A stretch of DNA of 64,000 nt from Oscillospiraceae bacterium (lineage in GTDB: Bacteria; Bacillota; Clostridia; Oscillospirales; Ruminococcaceae). This document shows positions 31,761 to 40,945 of this stretch, piece by piece; the stretch's first letter is position 1, and the number at the start of each line of letters is the position of its first letter. A program made the position numbers and the translations under genes. A model generated the notes under the pieces. That model had not been told where the DNA came from and made no database searches. It was given only the letters and a program-made list of their open reading frames with translations. The stretch lies in contig JAJQBX010000018.1 in assembly GCA_021203065.1 (NCBI GenBank), positions 124,001 through 188,000 on the forward strand, read 5' to 3'.

Positions 31761-33401
31761 TCATCCCACCATCCTCTCCACTTCAACCTCACTCATAACT
31801 TCTTCCGCTTCTGCTGCTTCATCCAACGCCTTCTCAACCAAATCCTCACACTTCCACGCTATCTCAATACACCATTTGTCATAGACTGTGACCTTCTCGA
31901 TGAAAGTATCTGCCATTTTGCAAGTGATTCTCGTTTCGTTTTCAAACAACTGTACATTTTCCATCAAATAGTCAAGCTCAGGCTTGCGACGATTTCTGGT
32001 CTTTCGAAGCTTTGCCTCTTTTTCGTGAAGCTTATTCAACTCACTTCTGATAAATTCAATCTCTGTGGATAGCTTTTCTTTATCTTTTGCAAAATCTTCT
32101 TTACTTATCTGACCGTCACTGTAACACTCATACAGTTCAACTTTTTTAGATTGGATAGCTTTAAATTCAGCTTGGAGGTTTTCTGCTTCATCATTTAGAA
32201 TCCGTAATCCCTCCCATCGCTTTTGTTCTGCTTCATCTACGTTTCCACAAGCGGTTTCTAAGAGCATCATCCAGGATTTAAGTTGCGTGAAGACTCTTGC
32301 GTTGAGAAATTCCTCTGGCATATGTTCTTCAGTGCAACCGACTTTCTTTCCCGTCTGTCTTGCTTGAGTACAGTAATAGTAGCATTCATCATAAATGTTG
32401 TCCTTATAAGCCATCGCATAACCGCAGTTGCCGCAGAATACTTTTGCCCTCAGCGGATAACGCTTTGACGAACACTTGGGTTTCTTGCTACTAAATACCT
32501 CCTGTGCTTTCTCGAATGTTTCCATGTCTACGATTGCCGGATGATTGTTCGGTATTCTCGTCGGATTTTCAACCCTTACGGATTTCTTCATTCCGACTAC
32601 AACTCTCTTCCTTCGTTGAAAGACATAGGTTCCTGCGTAAAACTCATTGTACAAGATATTCGCCACTTTCTTCCCAGTCCATGCCGCAAACTCACTTTTC
32701 TCTACCCTGTTATCTTTTCCTTTTACTTGATGCGCTTTGTTATATGCGAGTATTGTAGGAACATTCTCTCTATTCAATATTCTGACTATATCGCATTGAC
32801 GATTGCCTTTACAAGCAAGTGAGAAAACATATCTCACAATCTTTGCAGCTTCTTCGTCGATGAGTACTTTGCCTGGATGTTTTTCATCTTTAACGTACCC
32901 GAACGGCAAATTGAAGAACAATTCTCCATGCTCTCGCTTCATATTTAAAGTCGTGGTGACTTTTCGGGATAAATCCTGTGAGTAGTAAGAGTTGACAATG
33001 TTCTTCATCGCAACTTCCATCTGCCGGTCTTCGTTTGTTCTGCCAGTGTCATAGTTGTCTGCGACAGAGATAAACCGTGTGCCGAGGAACGGGAATAGCT
33101 TTTCCAAGTAATCTGCACACTCGACATAGTTTCTGCCAAAGCGGGAGAAGTCTTTGACTATCACGGTCGTGACGACTCTCTTTTTAATGAGTGCTAACAT
33201 TCTCTGAAATGCGGGTCTCTGAAAGTTCGTCCCACTGTAGCCGTCGTCAATAAATTCCTCAACATCTTCGCTTCGCAAATCCGGAGACTCTTCAAGATAT
33301 TCATTCAGAAGTCTTCTCTGATTTTCCACGCTGTTGCTTACCTGCTTATACTCATCAACGTCATCATCAAGACGTGAAAGCCTCATGTACAAACCAACCA
33401 T
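31761..33401 (-). CDS. large serine recombinase (third of three)
   Basis: A 546-residue protein with AAAGGAGC before the ATG. The resolvase domain has Ser9 in YMRLSRLDDD and DFSRFGRN. A recombinase domain follows (TGKKVANILYNEFYAG), then a zinc ribbon (CGNCGYAM ... C ... C), a coiled-coil region about residues 390-480 and a C-terminal DNA-contact region. It resembles TndX/TnpX-type recombinases that excise and insert elements through a circular intermediate. Its start overlaps the end of the upstream recombinase by 35 bp. A remnant of a similar gene end lies at 28588-28694. Confidence 0.9.
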   Translation of the reverse strand: MVGLYMRLSRLDDDVDEYKQVSNSVENQRRLLNEYLEESPDLRSEDVEEFIDDGYSGTNFQRPAFQRMLALIKKRVVTTVIVKDFSRFGRNYVECADYLEKLFPFLGTRFISVADNYDTGRTNEDRQMEVAMKNIVNSYYSQDLSRKVTTTLNMKREHGELFFNLPFGYVKDEKHPGKVLIDEEAAKIVRYVFSLACKGNRQCDIVRILNRENVPTILAYNKAHQVKGKDNRVEKSEFAAWTGKKVANILYNEFYAGTYVFQRRKRVVVGMKKSVRVENPTRIPNNHPAIVDMETFEKAQEVFSSKKPKCSSKRYPLRAKVFCGNCGYAMAYKDNIYDECYYYCTQARQTGKKVGCTEEHMPEEFLNARVFTQLKSWMMLLETACGNVDEAEQKRWEGLRILNDEAENLQAEFKAIQSKKVELYECYSDGQISKEDFAKDKEKLSTEIEFIRSELNKLHEKEAKLRKTRNRRKPELDYLMENVQLFENETRITCKMADTFIEKVTVYDKWCIEIAWKCEDLVEKALDEAAEAEEVMSEVEVERMVG

Positions 33402-35103
33402 TGAATTGTGCTCCTTTCATAGTCAATAGCTTCTCTACATAGTCCTCGCATTTAAAAATAATTTTGAAACTACCGTCAACGCTGTATTCCAACCGTTCGA
33501 CAAAAGTCTCTAAGAGTTCTCTCGTCAAGCCTTTTCGGAGGAGCCGTTCAACCATATCCGGCTCATCGTCTTCAATTATTTCCACACTCGAAGTTTCGGT
33601 GAACTGTATCGTTCCGACACTCTCACCACCAAAGTCATCGATAAACAACTTCTTCTTTAGCTCTGCCCATGGGTCTGCGCCACTGTCCACATTCTTATCT
33701 GAGTTTAACTCTTCTTGAACTGCTTTCAGCTGTTCAGCATAAGCAGTGCGGATTTCTATGTACTCATCCTCAGTTATTATCTCGTCAGCATAATCTTCGT
33801 AAAGTCTTCGAAGCTTCTGTTTAATTTCCGCTTCCCTTTTTGTGATAGTAGCTGTCTGTTTCTTTTTCTCTTTGGAGTCTTCTCTCATCAACTGTTCAAG
33901 CTTTTCAAGTTCAAGCCCTGCCCTTAGTTGTGCCCTTATCTGATCGAGAACGAATTTGTATACAACATGGTCAGATATGCTTTTACGAGTTATTGCACAC
34001 GGTGGAGCCCCTTTATCACCTTTTCTGTATAAGCTGTATCCACCACAGCGATACCTGTAGTTTCTAATCACTGTCCCACATCTGACTTTATCGTAAAACA
34101 TTGCCCGTCCGCAATCTCCACAATAGAAAACTCCTTGCAAGACGTTACTACTTGACGTCTTTTTCTTCTTTCTCTCTCCCCGTTCTTCCATGTCCAAGCT
34201 GATGGCTTCAAACGTTGCTTCATCCACCAACGCCTCATGTGTATTGGGGATGATTTTGTGCTCGCCTTTGCCAAAGTTATTGTAAATAGTCGCCCCCGTG
34301 TATGTCCTGTTTTTTAGAATATGCCGTACATTTAAGTAGTTCCACTTGTTATTGCTCTCAAGATTCTTGTACTTTCCCTTCGATTTCATGTAACCAAGAG
34401 GTGTTGGAGCACCAATCTCATTCAAACGATCTGCTATCGCTACAAGTCCAAATCCTCCTGATTTCATAGTGAAAATAAGGCGAACGTAGTCGGCGACTTC
34501 AGTGTCTACTAAAAGGTGATAGTTACAATCCGGGTCAATTACATAACCATATGTAACCGCCATGATAGCTCTTTCATTTTTCTTTTCCTTTGCTCTGAAA
34601 GTCGCCAGAACTTTTCTCTGAACATCCCGTGCATACAGCTCGTTAATCATGTTTTTTAGCGGCACCATGATGTCGCCGTTTTTCTTTCCGTCCATCGAAT
34701 CAAAATTATCATTGATTGAGATGAAACGAACATCTAACTGCGGGAAGATAGATTCAAGATAATAACCTGCTTCAACGTGATTTCTTCCGAATCGGGATAG
34801 GTCTTTTACTACTATGCAGTTTACCATGCCGTCTTTTACATCTTCCATCATCCTCTGGAACTCGGATCTTTCAAAGTTCATACCACTCTGACCGTTGTCC
34901 ACATAACGGTCAACAAGAGCTAAGTCCGGATGCTTGCTTATGTACTCTTCGAGATATTTAATCTGATTCTGAAGTGAGCGCTCATCTTCAAAGCCGTTAT
35001 TCTCATTAGAGAGTCGTGCATAAAGAGCCGTCTTCCATTCTGCTGTTTGGGTTCTTTTTAAATACCTCTCTGTAGACTGCGCTACTCTTTCTCTTCTGCT
35101 CAT
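33367..35103 (-). CDS. large serine recombinase (second of three)
   Basis: The start is set at the ATG at 35103 (MSRRERVAQSTERYL), which has AAGGAGG nine bases upstream; a TTG at 35142 overlapping the upstream gene is less likely. It gives 578 residues. The resolvase Ser is in LYARLSNENNG (about residue 32), with DLSRFGRNHVEAG, and a zinc ribbon CGDCGRAMFY near residue 330, a long coiled coil (380-460) and a C-terminal tail. It lies in an operon of overlapping recombinase genes. All active-site residues I can see are intact. Confidence 0.9.
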   Translation of the reverse strand: MSRRERVAQSTERYLKRTQTAEWKTALYARLSNENNGFEDERSLQNQIKYLEEYISKHPDLALVDRYVDNGQSGMNFERSEFQRMMEDVKDGMVNCIVVKDLSRFGRNHVEAGYYLESIFPQLDVRFISINDNFDSMDGKKNGDIMVPLKNMINELYARDVQRKVLATFRAKEKKNERAIMAVTYGYVIDPDCNYHLLVDTEVADYVRLIFTMKSGGFGLVAIADRLNEIGAPTPLGYMKSKGKYKNLESNNKWNYLNVRHILKNRTYTGATIYNNFGKGEHKIIPNTHEALVDEATFEAISLDMEERGERKKKKTSSSNVLQGVFYCGDCGRAMFYDKVRCGTVIRNYRYRCGGYSLYRKGDKGAPPCAITRKSISDHVVYKFVLDQIRAQLRAGLELEKLEQLMREDSKEKKKQTATITKREAEIKQKLRRLYEDYADEIITEDEYIEIRTAYAEQLKAVQEELNSDKNVDSGADPWAELKKKLFIDDFGGESVGTIQFTETSSVEIIEDDEPDMVERLLRKGLTRELLETFVERLEYSVDGSFKIIFKCEDYVEKLLTMKGAQFNGWFVHEAFTS

Positions 35104-35131
35104 TTGTAATATATCCTCCTTCTTGTTGTCA

Positions 35132-35602
35132 CTACTGTTCAACGGTGCGCATGAACTCGCTGTTCTTTTTCTTCAAGTAGCTTTCTAAGTCACCGTCAAT
35201 AGTATCATAGTCTGCTTCAACATCAATAAAACGAATACCGCAGGGTGCGAAATAATCTTTGACTGCGTATGAAAATCCCGCAAAGCTCGGAGCGACAGTT
35301 CTTGCGGCATATATAACTACAACCTCAACCACTGATGTCTCAGCATCTGAAAGAAGTCTTTTCCACGCATCGTTGCCTTCTGCACTATACGAATGACCTC
35401 TCATCTTATTTTCACCTTCACCGGGTTTAACAACCTTGACCTGTTCATCTCTGTAGATACGCATGAGTTTCAAGTCTTCGTGTTTTAAGATAAAAGATTT
35501 ACACTTATCTAATGCTTCCTCCAAACCCACCGGCTCACCGTAAGCAGATGGTGCTATGTAGATTGCTGTTCTTTTACCTGACTTTTCTGATTCTCGAATC
35601 AT
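35132..35602 (-). CDS. degenerate resolvase-like protein without catalytic arginines
   Basis: A 156-residue protein with GAGGAGGTAG before the ATG, overlapping the upstream recombinase gene by 29 bp. The fold order of a resolvase catalytic domain is visible: AIYIAPSA where active paralogues have AIYLRLSR, then KLMRIYRDE, VVVIYAARTVAPSFAGF where they have IIVKDLSRFGRNYIEV, and IRFIDVEADYDTIDGD matching VRLVAINDNFDT. A Ser is still at the aligned position, but the Arg before it and the two SRFGRN arginines are lost, and there is no DNA-binding part. It is probably inactive as a recombinase. It may act as a partner or directionality factor for the others. Confidence 0.65.
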   Translation of the reverse strand: MIRESEKSGKRTAIYIAPSAYGEPVGLEEALDKCKSFILKHEDLKLMRIYRDEQVKVVKPGEGENKMRGHSYSAEGNDAWKRLLSDAETSVVEVVVIYAARTVAPSFAGFSYAVKDYFAPCGIRFIDVEADYDTIDGDLESYLKKKNSEFMRTVEQ

Positions 35603-37256
35603 AAATAACTACCTCCTCAATAATTTCGTTATATCCATAAGCTTCAAGGGTCGCCTCTATGAAATTCGTGTCTTTAAACACAATCTCCATCTTTCCGCCC
35701 GGATAAACAAGTACCTGTTCCAAAAGCTCGGCGAGGATTGGACGCTCAAGACTTGTAATGTTCCTATACTTCTTGAAAGTCTTAATCCACTTGGCTTCTT
35801 CAAAGTTTGCAATCGCCCGTTTGCGTTCGTCTGCCACATTACGCATTGTTTCTTTTGTCTTATCTATCTTCGCTTTGTACATTTGAGAATAGTCCATGTA
35901 CTCTTCCCGACTCAAGATTCCAACTTTATAGTCTTCATAAAGTCCGTTTTTAATTCGGGCGTATCTTTCCATTTCTTCTTGAAGCTGAACAAGCTGACCA
36001 TCAAGTCTTATGGCTTCTCTACTCTGCCCCGGCAAGCTATCTGCTACATCAATCAGTGTTTCCATTCTTACAGCAATTTCAGCCGTCTTTCGGATTGCTT
36101 CAAGAATTGCCGCATATGCTTTTTTCTCACTCACACGTTTTGTCTTCCGACTTTCGTCACGACAATCCTTACAGGTGTAGTAGTTGTACTTCTTACCTTT
36201 GTAATATGAAGGTTGCAATATGAGTTGTCTGCCACAATCTCCGCAGAATAGAAATCCGGAAAGCAACGCCACTGTAGTTCTGTTTCCGGCTACTCTCGTT
36301 TCCTTCTCCATTATTTCCTGAACCATGTCATAGAGTTCCGGTTCTACGATTGCCTCATGTGTATCCTCAACTCTTATCCATTCCTCTTTAGGCAAAAGTA
36401 CCTTTTCCTTGGAATGGCAGTCAAGCCTTTTTCTTTTGCCCTGCACCATTGTCCCCTTGTAGTACTCGTTATGCAGGATGTTATATACACTTCCTCTTGC
36501 CCATTGAGCTTTGTCCAAATGTTTTAGGTTTCCCGATACATAATTACCCATAGCTGTCTGGTACTCATATGGTGAAAGAACTCCTTGCTCGTTTAACTTA
36601 TCTGCAATAGCTTTGTCACTGTACCCTTCCAATTTCCAAATGAATATTTGCTTTACGTTCCCTGCTACATTCTCATCTACAATTAGCTTTAAATGGTCTT
36701 TCGGGTTTCTCTTATATCCGTATGGAATACAAGAGGATACGCATTCGCCTCTCACTCTCATTGCCGCAAGCTGAGTGGAAACTTTCTTCGAGATGTCCTT
36801 GCAGTAGATGTCGTTGATGAGATTTTTCATCGGCACGGTAAGGGCATCGCCATTCTGCCACTCGTTCAACGTATCGAAGTTATCGTTGATGGCGACAAGA
36901 CGAACGCCTAAGACAGGAAAAATCATCTGGAGGTATCTGCCGACCTCTATGTAATTTCTGCCGAAGCGGGAGAGGTCTTTTACGATGATACAGTTTACCG
37001 CTCCGCACTCCAAGTCCTCATAAAGTTGTTTCCACGCAGGTCTTTCAAAATTAGAACCGGAGTAACCGTCATCAACGTATTCATCCACCAAGCAAAACTC
37101 AGACTTGTTTTCAATATAGTCCGTAATAAGTTTTCTCTGATTTGAGATAGAATCACTTTCAAACTTGTCGCCGTCATCACGGGAAAGGCGCAGATAGATA
37201 GCGGTTCTGTATATTGTCTGATTTGTTTTTCTTATTGGGCTATACTCTGTAACCAT
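35574..37256 (-). CDS. large serine recombinase (first of three)
   Basis: A 560-residue protein with GAGGAGGCGG before the ATG. Catalytic Ser25 lies in YLRLSRDDGDKFESDS, with DLSRFGRNYIEVG intact. The recombinase domain includes ARGSVYNILHNEYYKG; the zinc ribbon is CGDCGRQL...C..C near 345-375, and a coiled coil spans about 405-490. It is closest in layout to the other two large recombinases here. It follows the DUF6870 gene by about 40 bp and starts the run of overlapping recombinase genes. Confidence 0.9.
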   Translation of the reverse strand: MVTEYSPIRKTNQTIYRTAIYLRLSRDDGDKFESDSISNQRKLITDYIENKSEFCLVDEYVDDGYSGSNFERPAWKQLYEDLECGAVNCIIVKDLSRFGRNYIEVGRYLQMIFPVLGVRLVAINDNFDTLNEWQNGDALTVPMKNLINDIYCKDISKKVSTQLAAMRVRGECVSSCIPYGYKRNPKDHLKLIVDENVAGNVKQIFIWKLEGYSDKAIADKLNEQGVLSPYEYQTAMGNYVSGNLKHLDKAQWARGSVYNILHNEYYKGTMVQGKRKRLDCHSKEKVLLPKEEWIRVEDTHEAIVEPELYDMVQEIMEKETRVAGNRTTVALLSGFLFCGDCGRQLILQPSYYKGKKYNYYTCKDCRDESRKTKRVSEKKAYAAILEAIRKTAEIAVRMETLIDVADSLPGQSREAIRLDGQLVQLQEEMERYARIKNGLYEDYKVGILSREEYMDYSQMYKAKIDKTKETMRNVADERKRAIANFEEAKWIKTFKKYRNITSLERPILAELLEQVLVYPGGKMEIVFKDTNFIEATLEAYGYNEIIEEVVIYDSRIRKVR

Positions 37257-37297
37257 CTGTCCGCCTCCTCTCTAAGGACTTTGATTTTTTCTAATAG

Positions 37298-37612
37298 TCA
37301 ACTACAAACTGTCCGAATGTAATGACGAAGTGACTCCTCCATAGATTTCTTTCCGGTGAAGCTAATTTTAATCACCATTCCGTGGTCGAGATAACAATAC
37401 GGGTTCTTAATCTGACGTATGTAATCTACAATTCTTTCCACCGGCGGGAGCGAAGTGTCAATCTCGACTGTGCTGATGTCAACGAGCGTTGACTTATCCA
37501 CCGTTCGAATATCTACGTTCTTCATTTCCTCTAATTGCTTTAGAAGCTCTCTTGCTTCCTCTTGGGTTACGGGTGTGTACTCTTTTTTCTGCTCAGTTTT
37601 CTTTTTTGCCAT
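37298..37612 (-). CDS. DUF6870-like small protein leading the recombinase operon
   Basis: The start is the ATG at 37612 (MAKKKTEQKKEYTP) behind CAGGAGGAAC; 14 in-frame codons upstream are disregarded. It gives 104 residues: a basic N terminus, a helix (EEARELLKQLEEM), then DIRTVDKSTLVDISTVEID and a C-terminal region with KNPYCYLDHGMVIKISF. Proteins of this kind are found upstream of serine recombinase clusters in clostridial conjugative elements. Its function is unknown. It reads away from the hairpin-rich region at 37731-37845. Confidence 0.7.
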   Translation of the reverse strand: MAKKKTEQKKEYTPVTQEEARELLKQLEEMKNVDIRTVDKSTLVDISTVEIDTSLPPVERIVDYIRQIKNPYCYLDHGMVIKISFTGKKSMEESLRHYIRTVCS

Positions 37613-38074
37613 TACTCTTGTTCCTCCTGAAGTATAACACATTTTGCTTTGCAAGTCAATGCTTTAAAGCAATAAAATCTTATTTCCTTGCAAATGTCTT
37701 TTTGAAGGAGGAAACCCTATAGGTTTTTAACCCCTTCACTAATACTGAAAAATTGGGGGTCTTGACAAGCTGTTTTTTGAAATTTTTTTAAAAATTTTTT
37801 CGAGTAGCTTGTCAAGAGGGGTTTGAAATCAGTATTAGTGAGGGGATAAGTTTTCAAGAGCAAGATTCTCCCTGTCGAACATTTACCCAAAACGAGTAAA
37901 CGCCGACGGACTCTCTTGATGGGAATTGCAGCTTCCCATACCCTCGACTTACGCAAAACTGAAAAGTTTTGATTTTGGTTCCCATTAAAATGGTCACAGC
38001 GGATCTGTCGAAGACATCCCGATCACGGTTCCCGTGTGTTCTGCCTGTGGCTAAAAAAGAAAAGAGGTTTTATT
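37613..38074. other. hairpin-rich non-coding region, probable oriT
   Basis: This 462-bp gap between DUF6870 (minus) and mobC (plus) has no gene. It holds the nested inverted repeat described at 37731-37845, followed by perfect small hairpins: ATGGGAA/TTCCCAT near 37919-37941 and CAAAACT/AGTTTTG near 37954-37971. Origins of transfer usually sit just upstream of mobC and relaxase genes and contain inverted repeats, so this is the best oriT candidate in the window. The nick site cannot be assigned. The mobC promoter must also lie here. Confidence 0.6.
37731..37845. repeat. large nested inverted repeat upstream of mobC
   Basis: Outer arms at 37731-37748 (CCCCTTCACTAATACTGA) and 37829-37845 (TCAGTATTAGTGAGGGG) differ by one inserted base. 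Inner arms TCTTGACAAGCT at 37760-37771 and AGCTTGTCAAGA at 37806-37817 are perfect complements. The centre (37772-37805) is a run of T and A. The whole could extrude as a long cruciform. The inner arms also contain TTGACA in both directions. Confidence 0.85.
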
Positions 38075-38479
38075 ATGGCGCAGCCGAAAAAAGATGCCGA
38101 CTTAGTACGTCAGCATCGAGTTGCATTCCGTTTATCTGATGTAGAGTATGAGATAGTCAAAAAGCGATCAGAAAGTGCAGGAGTAGGTATGTCCGAGTAT
38201 ATGCGAAAAGCTTTGCTCGGTGGAAAGCTCACTATCACTCACGAGATAGTAGCAGAGTTTCCAGACATCCGTGAGGAGATGAAGAAGATTAGTTTTCTTC
38301 TCAGCAACATTGCAAACAACATCAATCAGATTGCGAGATACTTTAATACCGGCGGTCTGCGCTCTCAGGCAGTCACTGCTGAGTTAGAGAAAGCTCTTGA
38401 TGCTGTTTTCAAAATACACTTCGACGTAGTAAGGATGGTGGATGAGGTTCATGGCAATCTTAAAGCACGGTACAAGTAA
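38075..38479 (+). CDS. mobC: MobC-type relaxosome accessory protein
   Basis: The start is the ATG at 38075 (MAQPKKDADLVRQHRV) with AAGAGG upstream; the in-frame ATG at 38036 lacks a ribosome site. It gives 134 residues. An N-terminal ribbon-helix-helix-like segment (RVAFRLSDVEYEIVKKRSESAGVGMSEYMRKALLG) precedes a helical MobC domain with LLSNIANNINQIARYFNTGG, the standard family signature. MobC binds oriT and helps the relaxase to melt and nick it. It overlaps the relaxase gene by 29 bp. Confidence 0.9.
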   Translation: MAQPKKDADLVRQHRVAFRLSDVEYEIVKKRSESAGVGMSEYMRKALLGGKLTITHEIVAEFPDIREEMKKISFLLSNIANNINQIARYFNTGGLRSQAVTAELEKALDAVFKIHFDVVRMVDEVHGNLKARYK

Positions 38480-40136
38480 GAATTCCAATTACAATGACGT
38501 TTTTTCTTATCTCCTATATGAGCATGACGAGTATACAATGAAGCCTATTCTCGATAAGAATGGTGACATGGTACGAAGGCGAGGATACATACTAGATGGG
38601 ATCAACTGCAATCCATTCACTTACGCAGAAGAGTGCAGAGAACTGAATAGACAATATCGCAAAAATCAAAAAGCAAGCGAAACTAAAGCCCACCACTACA
38701 TCATCAGCTTCGACCCGCTTGACCAGAGTGAGTGTGGACTGACCGGTGAGAAAGCACAAGAACTGGGTATAGAATTTGCAAAAAAGAATTTTCCCGGACA
38801 TCAGACTTTGGTATGCACTCATATGGACGGACACAACGGGAGTGGCAATATTCATGTTCATATTGTCTTTAACAGTTTGAGAAAATACGACATTGAACAG
38901 CCTGACTATTCAGAGCGTTCTTGTGACAGTCGTGCCGGATATAAGCATCATCCTACGTTAGAGTATTTGGACAGTATGCGGGCATCCCTTATGGAAATCT
39001 GCAACCGAGAAGGATTACATCAAGTTGAATTGCTTACCCCTTCGGAGAATAAGATTTCAGAACGAGAGTATTGGGTAAAGAAGCGGGGACAGGCTGAGCT
39101 TGATAAGACAAACAAGGAAGTAATTGAATTTGGTCTCACTCCTGCAAAGACCGTCTTCCAAACGCAGAAGCAATTTCTTAGAGATGCGATTTCTGTCGTT
39201 TCGAATTCAGCGACCTCTTTTGAAGAATTTCAGAAAATACTTTTCGAAAAGTATTCGATTCAGGTCACGGATAAAAAATACCGCTACACTTATCTCCACC
39301 CTGAGCGGAGTAAGAATATAACGGAACGAGCTTTGGGTACGAATTACGGCAAAGAGTACCTTATGAAGTTACTTGAAGAGAACTCACTGAAGTATAAAGT
39401 TGAAGAAAGCCTTCTTGAAGAAAATACCCTTGATTCATCTGAAGACGAAAACGACATCCAAGACATTCAGATTGATTATTCATTCTCGCCGACCATCTTT
39501 GGGGATTCACCTCCGGACTACGTTGAAGTCTTCTTCCTGAAATCCGATTTGAGACTTGTCGTTGACTTACAGAGCAACGTCAAGGCACAGCAAAGCAGAG
39601 CATATGCGCAGAAAGTCAAGCTCACGAACCTAAAGCAAATGGCGCAGACTATCATTTACGTTCAGCAAAACGGTTACGATACAAGAGAAGCTCTCCAGAG
39701 TTCTTACGATGAGATACTTGCCAAGAGAATCGAAGCCCGACAAGAGCTTCGTGAAGCGGAAGATAAATTGAAAGAAGTCAACGAAGTTATCCATTACATG
39801 GGACAGTATCTCTCAAACAAAAAAGTTTTCGGTGAAATGCTTTCAGCAAAGAATAAAAAGAAGTTCCGTGAGGCGCACTCGCCGGAGATTGAGGTGTACG
39901 AAACAGCGGTGAAGTTCTTGAAGGGACGTTATACCGACGGCAAGATTCCGTCTATGAAGACCTTGCAACAGGAGAAGCAAAGTCTGACTATCCGTAGGGA
40001 TGCTAAGCAGAACACTTACAATTATCTCAGGGATTATGCGAATGAGTTGAAGACGGTTTGCTCGAATGTGGATGCTATTTTGAATCCTCAGCAAGAGAAG
40101 GAAGTTAAGAAGGCGAAACAGCAGGAGATTTCTTGA
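38451..40136 (+). CDS. MobA/VirD2-family relaxase
   Basis: The start is the ATG at 38451 (MAILKHGTSKNSNYNDV), the usual N terminus of this family; an ATG three codons earlier is in frame. It gives 561 residues. The relaxase domain covers about 1-250 with the metal-binding block GNIHVHIVFN (His135 and His137, with His128 before) and candidate nicking tyrosines at Tyr20 and Tyr23 in YLLYEHD. The C-terminal part is a coiled-coil-rich tail (about 400-560). The enzyme nicks oriT and pilots the strand through the mating channel. It follows mobC and the putative oriT, and is the only relaxase in view. Confidence 0.9.
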   Translation: MAILKHGTSKNSNYNDVFSYLLYEHDEYTMKPILDKNGDMVRRRGYILDGINCNPFTYAEECRELNRQYRKNQKASETKAHHYIISFDPLDQSECGLTGEKAQELGIEFAKKNFPGHQTLVCTHMDGHNGSGNIHVHIVFNSLRKYDIEQPDYSERSCDSRAGYKHHPTLEYLDSMRASLMEICNREGLHQVELLTPSENKISEREYWVKKRGQAELDKTNKEVIEFGLTPAKTVFQTQKQFLRDAISVVSNSATSFEEFQKILFEKYSIQVTDKKYRYTYLHPERSKNITERALGTNYGKEYLMKLLEENSLKYKVEESLLEENTLDSSEDENDIQDIQIDYSFSPTIFGDSPPDYVEVFFLKSDLRLVVDLQSNVKAQQSRAYAQKVKLTNLKQMAQTIIYVQQNGYDTREALQSSYDEILAKRIEARQELREAEDKLKEVNEVIHYMGQYLSNKKVFGEMLSAKNKKKFREAHSPEIEVYETAVKFLKGRYTDGKIPSMKTLQQEKQSLTIRRDAKQNTYNYLRDYANELKTVCSNVDAILNPQQEKEVKKAKQQEIS

Positions 40137-40148
40137 TATAAAAAAGAA

Positions 40149-40200
40149 GCCCGGACGATTGCTATCTGCCACTTTCATGGTGAGATATAACCGTCGGGAC
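40149..40200 (+). terminator. hairpin after the relaxase gene
   Basis: CCCGGACGATT near 40152 pairs imperfectly with AACCGTCGGG near 40190, and ATTTTTATT follows. The converging cargo genes start at 40244. Confidence 0.4.
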
Positions 40201-40243
40201 TTATAGATTTTTATTCTATTAGGTACCAATCCTATAGCAGGTA

Positions 40244-40945
40244 CTACACCAAATTCAACAACTGCCCCTCCAAAACGCGCACCGCCTCAACCAAGTAACC
40301 ATACGCCTCTATATTCTGATTTCTTATGTACGATAATTTGCTGTACTTACTATTTGGCATTGGTACGTCTATATATTTTTCTGGATCTTCAATCCTCTGG
40401 AACAACTTGTTCTTCAAAATACAAGCTGCAAGATACATCACCATACAAGCACCAATGGCTGCTGATTCTCCGGAAAATCTTCCACCATAGATGTGCGTCC
40501 TTATGCCTTTGATTCCACCAGAAAGAAGTTGGTAATCTTCCCGATTGATCGAACCTCTTGACACAACACACGCAGCAGTCTCAATTGTGTCATTCAGACA
40601 GTCTACCGCACTGCAATCATTTCCTCGATAAGCAATTTCCGCTTCTACAGTTCTCATATATGAATCGTATACATCCTGAAAATTATCGCATACATCAGCA
40701 AGCGAAATTACGTCAAACAGTTGCTTGATTATTTCCAGCTCTTTATTTATTCCGTAAGGTATCCCTGTTGTATGTGGAGCAAAGGCAGTCAATTTGTCGC
40801 CAAGAATGCAGTTTACACTTGGAACTGTAACTTTTAGGTAAGGCTCATCTGTGATTAACAAGTCGTTCTTTATCTCTTTTTCAACAACAGAACTGTAGTG
40901 GTTTTTATACTTCCTTATTGTTTCTGATTTTGTCGCCAAGAACAT
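40244..40945 (-). pseudogene. AbiEii-like toxin lacking its N-terminal catalytic domain
   Basis: A 233-residue frame beginning at ATG 40945 (or TTG 40948), overlapping the end of the DUF6577 gene. From about residue 38 (LKVTVPSVNCILGDKLTAFAPHTTGIPYG, then EIIKQLFDVISL and AEIAYRGNDC) it matches the C-terminal two-thirds of the nucleotidyltransferase toxins that pair with DUF6577 antitoxins. The GG(S/T) and DID motifs, which would occupy about 150 residues before this point in family members as I recall them, are missing. The toxin is therefore likely dead, the catalytic half having been deleted up to the antitoxin stop. Confidence 0.65.
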
